The notes under the pieces: model-generated | Told to the model about the DNA's origin: nothing | Database searches by the model: none | Seen by the model: the letters and a program-made list of their open reading frames with translations, nothing else | Position numbers and translations under genes: made by a program | DNA from: an uncultured Fastidiosipila sp. | GTDB lineage: Bacteria > Bacillota > Clostridia > Saccharofermentanales > Fastidiosipilaceae | Assembly (NCBI GenBank): GCA_947253875.1 | Contig: CAMYAM010000018.1 | Location: forward strand, 1 to 23,625 | Direction of reading: 5' to 3' | Length of the DNA stretch: 23,625 bases | In this document: piece after piece, positions 6,771-14,268 of the stretch | Layout: each line of letters opens with the position of its first letter | Numbering within the stretch: position 1 is the stretch's first letter

Positions 6771-9236
6771 CTATTCTGCTTTAAACTTTAATTTGTCTGA
6801 CTTAACGTCAACTTTAACCTTATTCTTATTGTCTAGTTCACCACGCAATTTCATCTCTGCTAGTGGATCTTCAATACTCTTGGTAATTTCACGTTGCAAT
6901 TGTCTTGCTCCGTATTCATCGCTATAGCCAGCTTCACCAAGATAATCTTTTGCGGCTTCACTGACTTCTAGAGCACAAGATGCTGATGCTTTAAGGTTAT
7001 CTTCTACATCTACCAACATTAGATCAACTATCTCTCTAATCTCAGCTTTTTTCAATCTATGGAATACTACAACTTCATCCACACGATTCAAAAACTCCGG
7101 CCTGAAAGCATCTCTTAAAGCTGCTCTAATTCGGTTTTCTTCAGCCTCATCTGCATGGGCACCAAATCCATAACCACTCTTCTGACTTGTACCAACATTT
7201 GAAGTCATAATGACAATTGTATTGCTAAAATCAACCAACTTACCTTGGGCATCAGTTAAACGACCTTCATCAAGTATTTGTAACATGATATTAAAGATAT
7301 CGCTATGTGCCTTCTCGATCTCATCGAAAAGTAAAACACTATAAGGCTTTCTTCTAACTTTCTCTGTCAATTGACCGCCATCATCATACCCTACATATCC
7401 TGGAGGAGATCCAATCAACTTAGACACTGTGTGCGCTTCCATATATTCAGACATATCTAAACGTATTAGGTTATCTTCACTATCAAACATTACTTCTGTA
7501 ACTGCTTTAGCAAGTTCAGTCTTACCAACACCTGTAGGTCCAACAAATATAAAGCTACTTGGTTTGCGTTTTGCTCTAAGTCCTGCTCTACTTCTTCTAA
7601 GCGCTCTAGAAACTGCGTTTACAGCAGACTCTTGACCAATAATCCTCTTATGTAAAAGAGATTCTAAGTTTAATAGTTTTTCTTTCTCATCATAAGAAAT
7701 ATTAGTCACAGGAATTCCTGTCCATTCAGCTACTATCTGAGCAATATTTTCTTCAGTAATAATTGAAGGTTTTAGCCTTTCTTCAACTTCAGCTAATTCT
7801 TCTTCAGCCTTCATTTTGCTGCTTCTAAATTCTGCTTGTTTTGCATAAAGATTTTCTGCCTCTTCAGATTCCGGGTCGTCTGGCATCTTTTCACTTAAAT
7901 TTTGAAGTTCTCTATCTAATTGGCTAATCTCATTCTTTAGCTTACCTTGAATAATCAAGTCTTCATCTTTTAAGTTTGCCTTGGATCCAGCTTCATCCAT
8001 TAGGTCAATTGCTTTATCTGGTAAAAATCTCTCTGTAATATAACGTTCAGATAACTTAATGCAAGCACGTAAAACATCATCTGAGTAGACTACATGGTGA
8101 TGGTTTTGATAAGTGTCTCTTAACCCCATCATAATTTCCATTGTTTCTTTCTCGGTAGGTGGGTCTACGATAACTTTTTGGAATCTTCTCTCTAAAGCTG
8201 AATCCTTCTCAATATGTCTTCTATATTCTTCAAGAGTGGTAGATCCTAATACACGTATCTCCCCTTTTGCCAAAGCTGGTTTCAAGATATTAGCAGCATT
8301 CATTGCACCATCTGCATCTCCAGCACCAATGATATTATGTAATTCATCAATTACTAGAACGATATTACCAGCACTACTTGCTTCTTCAACAATACCCTTC
8401 ATTCTATTTTCAAATTGTCCACGGAATTGTGTACCTGCTACAACTGCTGTCATATCTAGTTGGTATAGCTCCATATCTTGTAGTTTTGGTGGAACATTTC
8501 CTTCTACAATTCTGGTAGCTAAACCTTCGGCAATAGCTGTCTTACCAACACCTGGTTCACCTAAAAGAACTGGGTTGTTTTTATTTCTTCTATTTAATAT
8601 CTCTATAACTCTATTCAGTTCTTTCTCTCTACCAATTAGTGGATCAATTTTGCCATCTTTAGCTTTCTTATTTAAATTTGTAGCATACTGATCTAGATTC
8701 TTACGTTTATTTCTAACATTTCTTCTACTTCTACGCTGGTTTTGTTTATTATCATCAGATGATTGATTCTTTCCAGGGAAAAGGAATGGCCATTGTGGTT
8801 TATTGTCTTCATCATTATCTGCTGATGTTCCTTTGTTTTTATCATTGGAATCATCATTGTCCGCATCTTCTTCATCGTCAGATTGTTCTTCATCATAATC
8901 CGTATCACTAGGATCTTCTCCGGCAGTAACACCAGCCATAGGTCCTAAAATATCTTGAATATTATCTGGAATTTGACCGCCAAACATAGCAGAGAGTATG
9001 TTCTCAGAACCACCATTTTCTTGAATTTGATTGAGAACTTCATTCATTTGTTCTGTAATCTCATCTACATTATCTTCAGTTATTCCACTTTTTTCTAGCA
9101 TCTGATCAATTCCACCAACCTTATTACGCAAAGCACAACTCAGGCAGATTCCATCATTAATAATGGAGCCATTTTCAAATCTAGTAGTATAAATTACTGG
9201 TACGTTTTTATTGCACATAACACAAAGGTTATCCAT
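6771..9236 (-). CDS. clpE: ClpE-like AAA+ unfoldase (Clp/Hsp100) with N-terminal zinc motif
   Basis: An 821-residue, two-AAA+-domain Clp ATPase. In place of the usual Clp-N repeat domain it opens with CVMC (C5, C8) and CLSC (C31, C34), a zinc motif typical of ClpE. A flexible linker follows: residues 107-146 are extremely acidic (Asp/Glu/Asn-rich) and 167-180 strongly basic. Domain 1 has Walker A GEPGVGKT (226-233) and Walker B with DELH (297-300). A coiled-coil middle segment spans about 431-490. Domain 2 has Walker A GPTGVGKT (566-573), VLLFDE (634-639) and the arginine-containing EFLNRVDE (714-721). YGF at 689-691 occupies the position of the ClpP-binding loop, so it probably feeds ClpP. 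The start ATG 9236 has AGAGGTGA upstream. No CtsR or CIRCE heat-shock operator is visible. It is longer than B. subtilis ClpE, mainly because of the linker. Confidence 0.88.
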   Translation of the reverse strand: MDNLCVMCNKNVPVIYTTRFENGSIINDGICLSCALRNKVGGIDQMLEKSGITEDNVDEITEQMNEVLNQIQENGGSENILSAMFGGQIPDNIQDILGPMAGVTAGEDPSDTDYDEEQSDDEEDADNDDSNDKNKGTSADNDEDNKPQWPFLFPGKNQSSDDNKQNQRRSRRNVRNKRKNLDQYATNLNKKAKDGKIDPLIGREKELNRVIEILNRRNKNNPVLLGEPGVGKTAIAEGLATRIVEGNVPPKLQDMELYQLDMTAVVAGTQFRGQFENRMKGIVEEASSAGNIVLVIDELHNIIGAGDADGAMNAANILKPALAKGEIRVLGSTTLEEYRRHIEKDSALERRFQKVIVDPPTEKETMEIMMGLRDTYQNHHHVVYSDDVLRACIKLSERYITERFLPDKAIDLMDEAGSKANLKDEDLIIQGKLKNEISQLDRELQNLSEKMPDDPESEEAENLYAKQAEFRSSKMKAEEELAEVEERLKPSIITEENIAQIVAEWTGIPVTNISYDEKEKLLNLESLLHKRIIGQESAVNAVSRALRRSRAGLRAKRKPSSFIFVGPTGVGKTELAKAVTEVMFDSEDNLIRLDMSEYMEAHTVSKLIGSPPGYVGYDDGGQLTEKVRRKPYSVLLFDEIEKAHSDIFNIMLQILDEGRLTDAQGKLVDFSNTIVIMTSNVGTSQKSGYGFGAHADEAEENRIRAALRDAFRPEFLNRVDEVVVFHRLKKAEIREIVDLMLVDVEDNLKASASCALEVSEAAKDYLGEAGYSDEYGARQLQREITKSIEDPLAEMKLRGELDNKNKVKVDVKSDKLKFKAE

Positions 9237-9370
9237 GTGCTCTCACCTCTCTTTTTTCCTTCTTATAATTTTCTATCTTAATTTAAGTATTGTTCCTGTT
9301 TAACTTAAGACCTTTATCATTAATATATCTATTACTTATAAAAAGCCTCTTAACATTTTACAGAAGAACC

Positions 9371-9418
9371 ATTATAAATAAAGTCTATTTATTCATATTT
9401 AACAAATTATTGTTAAAT
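9371..9418 (-). promoter_or_regulatory. Candidate clp promoter -10 with an adjacent palindrome
   Basis: A perfect TATAAT lies on the minus strand at 9371-9376, without a good -35. The region where the -35 would be (9394-9399) is overlapped by a perfect 9-bp inverted repeat ATTTAACAA-ATTA-TTGTTAAAT (9397-9418). The geometry resembles an operator. The same palindrome lies downstream of uvrA but is not followed by a T-run, so it is a poor terminator. Confidence 0.4.
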
Positions 9419-9457
9419 TTGTGAAAGTTTATATTTTAATGCTTTCTAATCTCTAAA

Positions 9458-12391
9458 TTAGTCTTTACTTTGAAAAACCTCATATGTTTTTAGATTTTTT
9501 GCCTTAGCAGTAAAAATCTTATCTAAGTATTGACCTGTATAGCTTTCTTTAACCTTGCTTATTGTTTCAGGAGTACCTGAAGCAACCACTTGACCTCCAC
9601 CATCTCCACCTTCAGGACCTAAGTCTACAATGTAATCTGCTGTTTTGATTACGTCAAGATTATGTTCGATAACCAGTACAGTGTTTCCAGCATTTACAAG
9701 TCTTTGAATAATTTCTACAAGCTTATGTACATCAGCCATGTGTAAACCTGTAGTAGGTTCATCAAGTATGTAAAATGTATTTCCAGTAGCTGTCTTAGAT
9801 AACTCTGTAGCAAGCTTAACTCTTTGAGCTTCACCACCACTTAATTGTGGAGAAGGCTGACCTAATTTAATATAACTTAAGCCTACGTCATACAAAGCTT
9901 CTAACTTCTTACGAATTTTTGGAATATTCTCGAAAAACTCCATCGCTTCATCAACAGGCATATCTAATACATCTGCTATGTTTTTTCCTTTATATTTGAC
10001 CTCTAATGTTTCTTGATTATATCTAGCACCACCACAGACATCACAATCAACATACATATCTGCTAAGAATTGCATTTCAATTCTGTTTACTCCATCACCA
10101 TTACAGGCTTCGCAACGGCCTCCGCGAACATTAAAACTAAATCTGCCCTTCTTATATCCACGTTGCTTAGCTAATGGAGTTTGTGCAAATAAATCTCGAA
10201 TGTGATCAAAAACTCCAGTATACGTAGCTGGATTAGATCTTGGAGTTCTTCCTATCGGTGACTGGTCTATAGAAATGACTTTGTCCAAGTGCTCATACCC
10301 TGAGATCTCATTAGCTTTACCAGACTTTCTTCTAGCCTTATTTAATTTTGCTTCTAACACCGGTAAAAGTACTCCATTTACTAGAGATGATTTTCCTGAC
10401 CCTGAGACTCCAGTAACACAGGTAAATGTCCCTAATGGGATTTTTACATCTATTTTCTTAAGGTTATTCTCTTCGGCACCGTAAATCTCCAAGTTATTCC
10501 CATTACCTTCTCGTCTTTTCTCAGGAATATCAATAAACTTCTCACCTCTTAGATATTGTCCCGTAACAGAATTCTTTGTGTTCATAAGTTCATAAACATC
10601 ACCAACACAAATTACTTCACCACCATTTAATCCTGCACCTGGACCTATATCTACTATAGTATCAGCCGCAAACATAGTTTCTTCATCATGTTCAACTACT
10701 AGGACTGAGTTTCCTAAATCTCTTAATTTCATCAAAGTGTTTAGAAGTCTACTATTATCTCTCTGATGCAAACCAATACTTGGCTCATCTAATACGTATA
10801 ATACTCCAGTCAAACCTGATCCTATTTGAGTTGCTAGTCTTATTCTCTGAGCTTCACCACCACTTAATGTACCTGCTGCTCTAGACAAGGTCATGTAATC
10901 TAGCCCAACGTCAATTAAAAATTGCAAACGCGAATCCAATTCATTATATATTCTTCTTGCTATTTCTAGTTGTTGCGGATCTAATTCTTTTAACCCAGCT
11001 TCAATATTCGCTTTAATCTTAGGAATACTTAAAGTTGTCAACTCATAAATATTCAAATCATTGTAAGTTACTCCAAGGGCTTCTGAATTCAATCTAGCAC
11101 CATTGCAGTCTCTACAAACTGATTCAGTCATATAGTCTTCATAATATTCTCTAAGATCGCTACTATTCGTCCCTTGGTATCTTCTCATCATACTAGGAAT
11201 AACACCTTCCCAGTCACTGACATAATTTTCCCCACGATTATATCGGGAGTTACTTGTATCTACTGAGATTTTTTTACCGTCATTACCATATAAAATCAAA
11301 TCTTGGATCTTAGTGTCTAAATCTTTCCAAGGTGTTGTTAGATTAAATTTATATTCTCTGGCTAAAGCTTCTATAAAAGACCTCGCCCAAGAATTTTTCT
11401 CAGCAAATTTCCAGCCTGCTCCGTCTATACAGCCTTCATCCAAACTCTTGTCTGGATCAGTAATAATTAAATCAGGATCTGGATTCAAGAAGCTTCCAAT
11501 ACCAGTACATGTAGGGCATGCTCCCAAAGGATTATTAAAAGAAAATAATCTTGTCGTAATCTCTTCTATACTAATATTGCAATAAGCACAGGAATAGTTT
11601 TCCGAATAGACATCTTCGTATGTATTCCATTCACGATTACCATTTTCGTCCTCAGAAACTAGTTCTTGGAACTCAACCTGAACAAATCTATTTTCTGAAG
11701 CTCCCATAGCAGTCTCTATTGAGTCGCTTAGTCTTGACCTAATCCCATCTCTTATAACAAGACGATCGACTACTATTGCAATGTCATGTTTTTTATTTTT
11801 ATCAAGTTCAATCTCATCCGTTAAATTATATAGATCTCCATCAATTCTAACTCTGATATACCCTTGCTTCGTGAAGTCCTCTAATAGTTTCTTATGCTGA
11901 CCTTTACGACCTTTGACTATAGGTGACATTATTACTAGCCTTGTACCTTCAGGTCTCTCCAAAATTTGATCAATAATCTGATCAACAGTTTGTTTCGTAA
12001 CAGCTCTGCCACAGTTTGGACAATGTGGAGTACCTACTCGAGCATATAATAGTCTTAGATAATCATATATTTCTGTAACTGTACCTACAGTTGAACGTGG
12101 GTTATTACTAGTGGTTTTTTGGTCAATTGATATTGCTGGAGATAAGCCCTCGATACTATCAACATCTGGTTTCTCCATTTGCCCTAAAAATTGGCGAGCA
12201 AATGAGGACAATGACTCTACGTAACGTCTCTGTCCTTCTGCATAAATAGTATCAAACGCTAGTGAGGTCTTCCCCGAACCTGATATTCCTGTTAAAACAA
12301 CAAGTTCGTCTCGTGGAATTCTTAAGTCAATATTTTTTAAATTATTAGAACGTGCACCTTTAATTAAAATAGCATTATCACGTTTTGTCAT
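9458..12391 (-). CDS. uvrA: UvrA, ATPase subunit of the UvrABC excision nuclease
   Basis: The 977-residue protein detects bulky lesions as a dimer and loads UvrB. Each half is an ABC ATPase. Half 1 has Walker A GISGSGKT (35-42), signature LSGGEAQR (509-516) and Walker B DEPSIGLH (535-542). Half 2 has GVSGSGKS (661-668), LSGGEAQR (850-857) and DEPTTGLH (877-884). Two zinc modules are intact: C268/C271/C292/C295 and C760/C763/C783/C786. The block EGLSPAISIDQKTTSNNPRS (81-100) is diagnostic. The frame opens earlier at ATG 12418, but ATG 12391 sits six bases after AAGGGG and gives the normal UvrA N-terminus. The upstream ATG has a poorer, closer site. Neither uvrB nor uvrC is in the window, and no SOS box is visible upstream. 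Confidence 0.97.
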   Translation of the reverse strand: MTKRDNAILIKGARSNNLKNIDLRIPRDELVVLTGISGSGKTSLAFDTIYAEGQRRYVESLSSFARQFLGQMEKPDVDSIEGLSPAISIDQKTTSNNPRSTVGTVTEIYDYLRLLYARVGTPHCPNCGRAVTKQTVDQIIDQILERPEGTRLVIMSPIVKGRKGQHKKLLEDFTKQGYIRVRIDGDLYNLTDEIELDKNKKHDIAIVVDRLVIRDGIRSRLSDSIETAMGASENRFVQVEFQELVSEDENGNREWNTYEDVYSENYSCAYCNISIEEITTRLFSFNNPLGACPTCTGIGSFLNPDPDLIITDPDKSLDEGCIDGAGWKFAEKNSWARSFIEALAREYKFNLTTPWKDLDTKIQDLILYGNDGKKISVDTSNSRYNRGENYVSDWEGVIPSMMRRYQGTNSSDLREYYEDYMTESVCRDCNGARLNSEALGVTYNDLNIYELTTLSIPKIKANIEAGLKELDPQQLEIARRIYNELDSRLQFLIDVGLDYMTLSRAAGTLSGGEAQRIRLATQIGSGLTGVLYVLDEPSIGLHQRDNSRLLNTLMKLRDLGNSVLVVEHDEETMFAADTIVDIGPGAGLNGGEVICVGDVYELMNTKNSVTGQYLRGEKFIDIPEKRREGNGNNLEIYGAEENNLKKIDVKIPLGTFTCVTGVSGSGKSSLVNGVLLPVLEAKLNKARRKSGKANEISGYEHLDKVISIDQSPIGRTPRSNPATYTGVFDHIRDLFAQTPLAKQRGYKKGRFSFNVRGGRCEACNGDGVNRIEMQFLADMYVDCDVCGGARYNQETLEVKYKGKNIADVLDMPVDEAMEFFENIPKIRKKLEALYDVGLSYIKLGQPSPQLSGGEAQRVKLATELSKTATGNTFYILDEPTTGLHMADVHKLVEIIQRLVNAGNTVLVIEHNLDVIKTADYIVDLGPEGGDGGGQVVASGTPETISKVKESYTGQYLDKIFTAKAKNLKTYEVFQSKD

Positions 12392-12456
12392 GCATTTCCC
12401 CTTTTTATTAGTATCCATTTTATCCTTTTTAGTTATAAAAATTCGTTAATAGAGCG

Positions 12457-12465
12457 ATTTTATCA
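12457..12465 (-). promoter_or_regulatory. Candidate extended -10 promoter of uvrA
   Basis: On the minus strand TGA-TAAAAT (TAAAAT at 12457-12462) forms an extended -10 about 65 bases before the start codon. No good -35 stands 17 bases upstream. No LexA-type GAAC-N4-GTTC dyad is present around it. Confidence 0.35.
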
Positions 12466-12543
12466 CAGAAAAAATGTTTCTCTTGTGTCCTCGCAAAAAT
12501 CTCACTAACTTTTATCCTAAATTAAATTTCCTCAGAAAAACTT

Positions 12544-12585
12544 ATTCTATCTCACCTTCATATCTATTCTATTTCACCTTCATAC
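12544..12585. repeat. 22-bp tandem duplication across the end of the acetyltransferase gene
   Basis: ATTCTAT-C-TCACCTTCATA (12544-12562) and ATTCTAT-T-TCACCTTCATA (12566-12584) are two near-identical units with a 22-bp period. On the coding strand the gene ends with codons for YEGEIE and a stop, and the duplicate just downstream again reads YEGEIE-stop in another frame. This looks like a replication-slippage duplication. Confidence 0.75.
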
Positions 12586-13172
12586 AATAGAAATGTGAAT
12601 TCCTTATCTGGAGCAATTGGCTCTTTAGCTACACAAGTCATCCCCATATGATCGTAAAAATTATAATTACAAGCAGTGTCAGATTTGAGGTTAAATTTCT
12701 TAACATTATTATGTCTAAAATACTTCATACACTCTTCAAATAGTTTTCTACCTACCCCATGTCCTTGGAAATTAGGGTCAACTATTAAAAGAACTATTTC
12801 TGCATCAGATTCGTCGTGATTTTCTAACATTTTAGAATACTTCTCTTCTTTAGCAATTTTATAGTTGATAAAATCATTTTTCACTTTTGTTGAGCCTTTA
12901 AGAATAGTCAATAACGCTTCTGACCAATTACTGCCCAACATTCCTAAGTTGTTTGAAGCAGCATTTACTCTTGCGGTAATGACCCCTTTAACTTCTCCTG
13001 CATCTACTACGACTTTTGCCCAAGAACTTTTACTAAGTACATGGTCCAAATCCAACATTACTTGAGCATCATTTAATTCTGGATCAATATTAAAATTGTC
13101 CGAATACCAAGTTTGTTTAAGCAAATTAAACACTCCTGGTAAATCCTTTTTACCAAGATCTTTAAATTCCAT
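12564..13172 (-). CDS. GNAT-family N-acetyltransferase
   Basis: The 202-residue protein has the core GNAT fold. A beta-strand VLLIVDP leads into the acetyl-CoA pyrophosphate loop QGHGVG (136-141), followed by helix RKLFEECMKYF and the late-fold block FNLKSDTACNYNFYDHMGM. Such enzymes move an acetyl group from acetyl-CoA to an amine on a small molecule or protein. The substrate cannot be inferred. The frame can begin one codon earlier at TTG 13173-13175, but ATG 13172 has AAGGAAGG at a suitable distance. It follows the 66-residue zinc-motif gene by 51 bases, probably on one transcript, with a hairpin in between. Its 3' end is duplicated in tandem. Confidence 0.88.
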   Translation of the reverse strand: MEFKDLGKKDLPGVFNLLKQTWYSDNFNIDPELNDAQVMLDLDHVLSKSSWAKVVVDAGEVKGVITARVNAASNNLGMLGSNWSEALLTILKGSTKVKNDFINYKIAKEEKYSKMLENHDESDAEIVLLIVDPNFQGHGVGRKLFEECMKYFRHNNVKKFNLKSDTACNYNFYDHMGMTCVAKEPIAPDKEFTFLLYEGEIE

Positions 13173-13200
13173 CAATACCTTCCTTACATATACTTTGTTC

Positions 13201-13226
13201 TAGATAATCTAAAAATTGATTATCTA
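13201..13226 (-). other. Intercistronic hairpin overlapping a stop codon
   Basis: The perfect 9-bp inverted repeat TAGATAATC (13201-13209) / GATTATCTA (13218-13226) has an 8-base loop. The stop codon of the 66-residue ORF (13224-13226) forms its base. No T-run follows on the minus strand, so it is more likely an RNA-stability or processing element between two co-transcribed genes than a full terminator. Confidence 0.5.
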
Positions 13227-13424
13227 AAAATCTCTGTCTCCATTATCATTTACATAGGCTTCTGATTCCATATCATTGTTTGAGAAAATCGAGCCAAATA
13301 AATTGTTAGAGTTCTTATTCCTTTTAGCTGCACAAATTTCACATGCAGTTTTTCCATTAATTTTATAATATATCTCTCCTTGAGAGATTGTTGAAAAACA
13401 AAAATCACAGATATAATAATCCAT
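13224..13424 (-). CDS. Small protein with CxxC-x18-CxxC zinc motif (66 residues)
   Basis: I do not recognise a named family. The protein has CDFC (C6, C9) and CEICAA (C28, C31), a spacing expected for a single structural zinc site, then a Lys/Asn-rich stretch and an acidic C-terminus. It is credible as a gene: ATG 13424 lies seven bases behind a good AAGGAG, and it is followed on the same strand by the acetyltransferase gene. The zinc arrangement, including the Ala after the last Cys, resembles the N-terminal module of the ClpE-like protein in this window (CxxC-x22-CxxCA) and of McsA proteins. A role as a small adaptor is therefore conceivable, but that is speculation. Confidence 0.7.
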   Translation of the reverse strand: MDYYICDFCFSTISQGEIYYKINGKTACEICAAKRNKNSNNLFGSIFSNNDMESEAYVNDNGDRDF

Positions 13425-13567
13425 TGCTATCTCCTTGATTTACTTTTAATAATTCAAATATATATATCCTATTATAAGGTCCTATAATATTATTTTGTAT
13501 AACTATGTCACTTTTCTAATAATTATATTCTAATAAATTAAACCTCAAAAATTTGCTACCAAAACAC

Positions 13568-13596
13568 TTGAAAAAATAATATTTAAGGTATAAAAT
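13568..13596 (+). promoter_or_regulatory. Promoter of the tRNA-Glu gene
   Basis: TTGAAA (13568-13573) and TAAAAT (13591-13596) are separated by 17 bases, about 30 bases before the tRNA 5' end. Confidence 0.65.
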
Positions 13597-13625
13597 GTTC
13601 TCTATTGTAGCGCAAGCTCGCAAAT

Positions 13626-13700
13626 GGCCCCTTGGTCAAGTGGTTAAGACGTCGCCCTCTCACGGCGGAATCACGGGTTCGAGTCCCGTAGGGGTCACCA
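13626..13700 (+). tRNA. tRNA-Glu (anticodon CUC)
   Basis: A complete 75-base cloverleaf with encoded CCA. The acceptor GGCCCCT pairs with AGGGGTC (one G-U). The D arm is TTGGTCAAGTGGTTAAGAC. The anticodon stem TCGCC/GGCGG encloses loop CTCTCAC with anticodon CTC. The T arm is CGGGTTCGAGTCCCG. It is a solitary gene with its own promoter and terminator. The CUC anticodon serves only the minor GAG codon. Confidence 0.96.
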
Positions 13701-13704
13701 ATAT

Positions 13705-13740
13705 AGCCTGTAACCTCGATGGTTGCAGGCTTTTTATTTT
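13705..13740 (+). terminator. Intrinsic terminator of tRNA-Glu
   Basis: The 11-bp stem AGCCTGTAACC (13705-13715) / GGTTGCAGGCT (13721-13731), with one G-U and a five-base loop, is followed by a T-rich tract TTTTATTTT. Its left arm begins four bases after the CCA end. Confidence 0.9.
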
Positions 13741-13837
13741 TTCTGGGCTTAAAATAATCTTACTTTTCCGAGTTTACTTTCATTGAGATAATTTTAACTG
13801 AGTTCAATCTGAACTTAGTAGCTTCTTAAATCATGTA

Positions 13838-14014
13838 TCACTTTAACTTATACCAGTAAATCGGTGGTCCACCAACTCGCCCCTTTATTTCAGTTACACT
13901 AATACCATCATCTTTATAATTACAGTGAATTATTTTATCTTTCGAATAATTAACTTTACCCAGTTTATTTTCAAACCATTTGATAAATCTAGATTTTTGT
14001 GCTCGACTTACCAC
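13838..14014 (-). CDS. Unrecognised small basic protein (58 codons, GTG start)
   Basis: I do not recognise this protein. The frame opens at ATG 14044, but a consensus GGAGG (14022-14026) lies seven bases before an in-frame GTG at 14012-14014, making that the likely start. The product is basic, has no Cys pair motif or membrane segment, and ends in GGPPIYWYKLK. The strong ribosome site argues for translation. Against it, the ORF is short, has no conserved partner, and lies in the AT-rich gap between tRNA-Glu and the symporter gene. It could also be the remnant of a longer gene. Confidence 0.45.
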   Translation of the reverse strand: MVSRAQKSRFIKWFENKLGKVNYSKDKIIHCNYKDDGISVTEIKGRVGGPPIYWYKLK

Positions 14015-14161
14015 AATTAAACCTCCACATTTAATACTCTTCATTATAATTCATTCAAAGTTATTTACATCTTTATAGTAAAAATCTACTAATAATTCAT
14101 CATAGTTTTATCATTTTTTTTGCAAATTATTTTTCTCTTTATAAAAAGCATAAACAAAGTA

Positions 14162-14238
14162 GTTACTTATTTAAAAAGTATGTTAATATGAGTGCTGAAA
14201 TTTTAAATTTGTTCATCACGTTTCCGTATTAACAAATT
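14162..14238 (+). promoter_or_regulatory. Candidate promoter and leader hairpin of the symporter gene
   Basis: An extended -10 TGT-TAATAT (14181-14189) stands with a weak -35-like GTTACT (14162-14167), predicting a leader of about 70 bases. The leader contains an 8-bp inverted repeat AATTTGTT (14206-14213) / AACAAATT (14231-14238). It is too short for a glycine riboswitch. The rest of 14045-14161 holds nothing I can assign. Confidence 0.4.
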
Positions 14239-14268
14239 ACAAAAAATATTTATTAGAGGTGTAACTAT

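Noticed and set aside
8113..8691. 192-codon plus-strand ORF
   Set aside because: It is antisense to the conserved first AAA+ domain of the clp gene, whose codon constraint creates the open frame.
9237..9457. CtsR or CIRCE heat-shock operator upstream of the clp gene
   Set aside because: No GGTCAAA direct repeat and no TTAGCACTC-N9-GAGTGCTAA element is present on either strand.
12392..12560. SOS (LexA) box for uvrA
   Set aside because: No GAAC-N4-GTTC-type dyad was found upstream of uvrA.
13595..13786. 63-codon plus-strand ORF
   Set aside because: It reads straight through the tRNA-Glu gene and its terminator; it has no ribosome site and no protein-like composition.
14190..14268. Glycine riboswitch ahead of the AGCS symporter
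   Set aside because: The predicted leader is under 80 bases with one simple hairpin; the conserved GGAGA-type core is absent.
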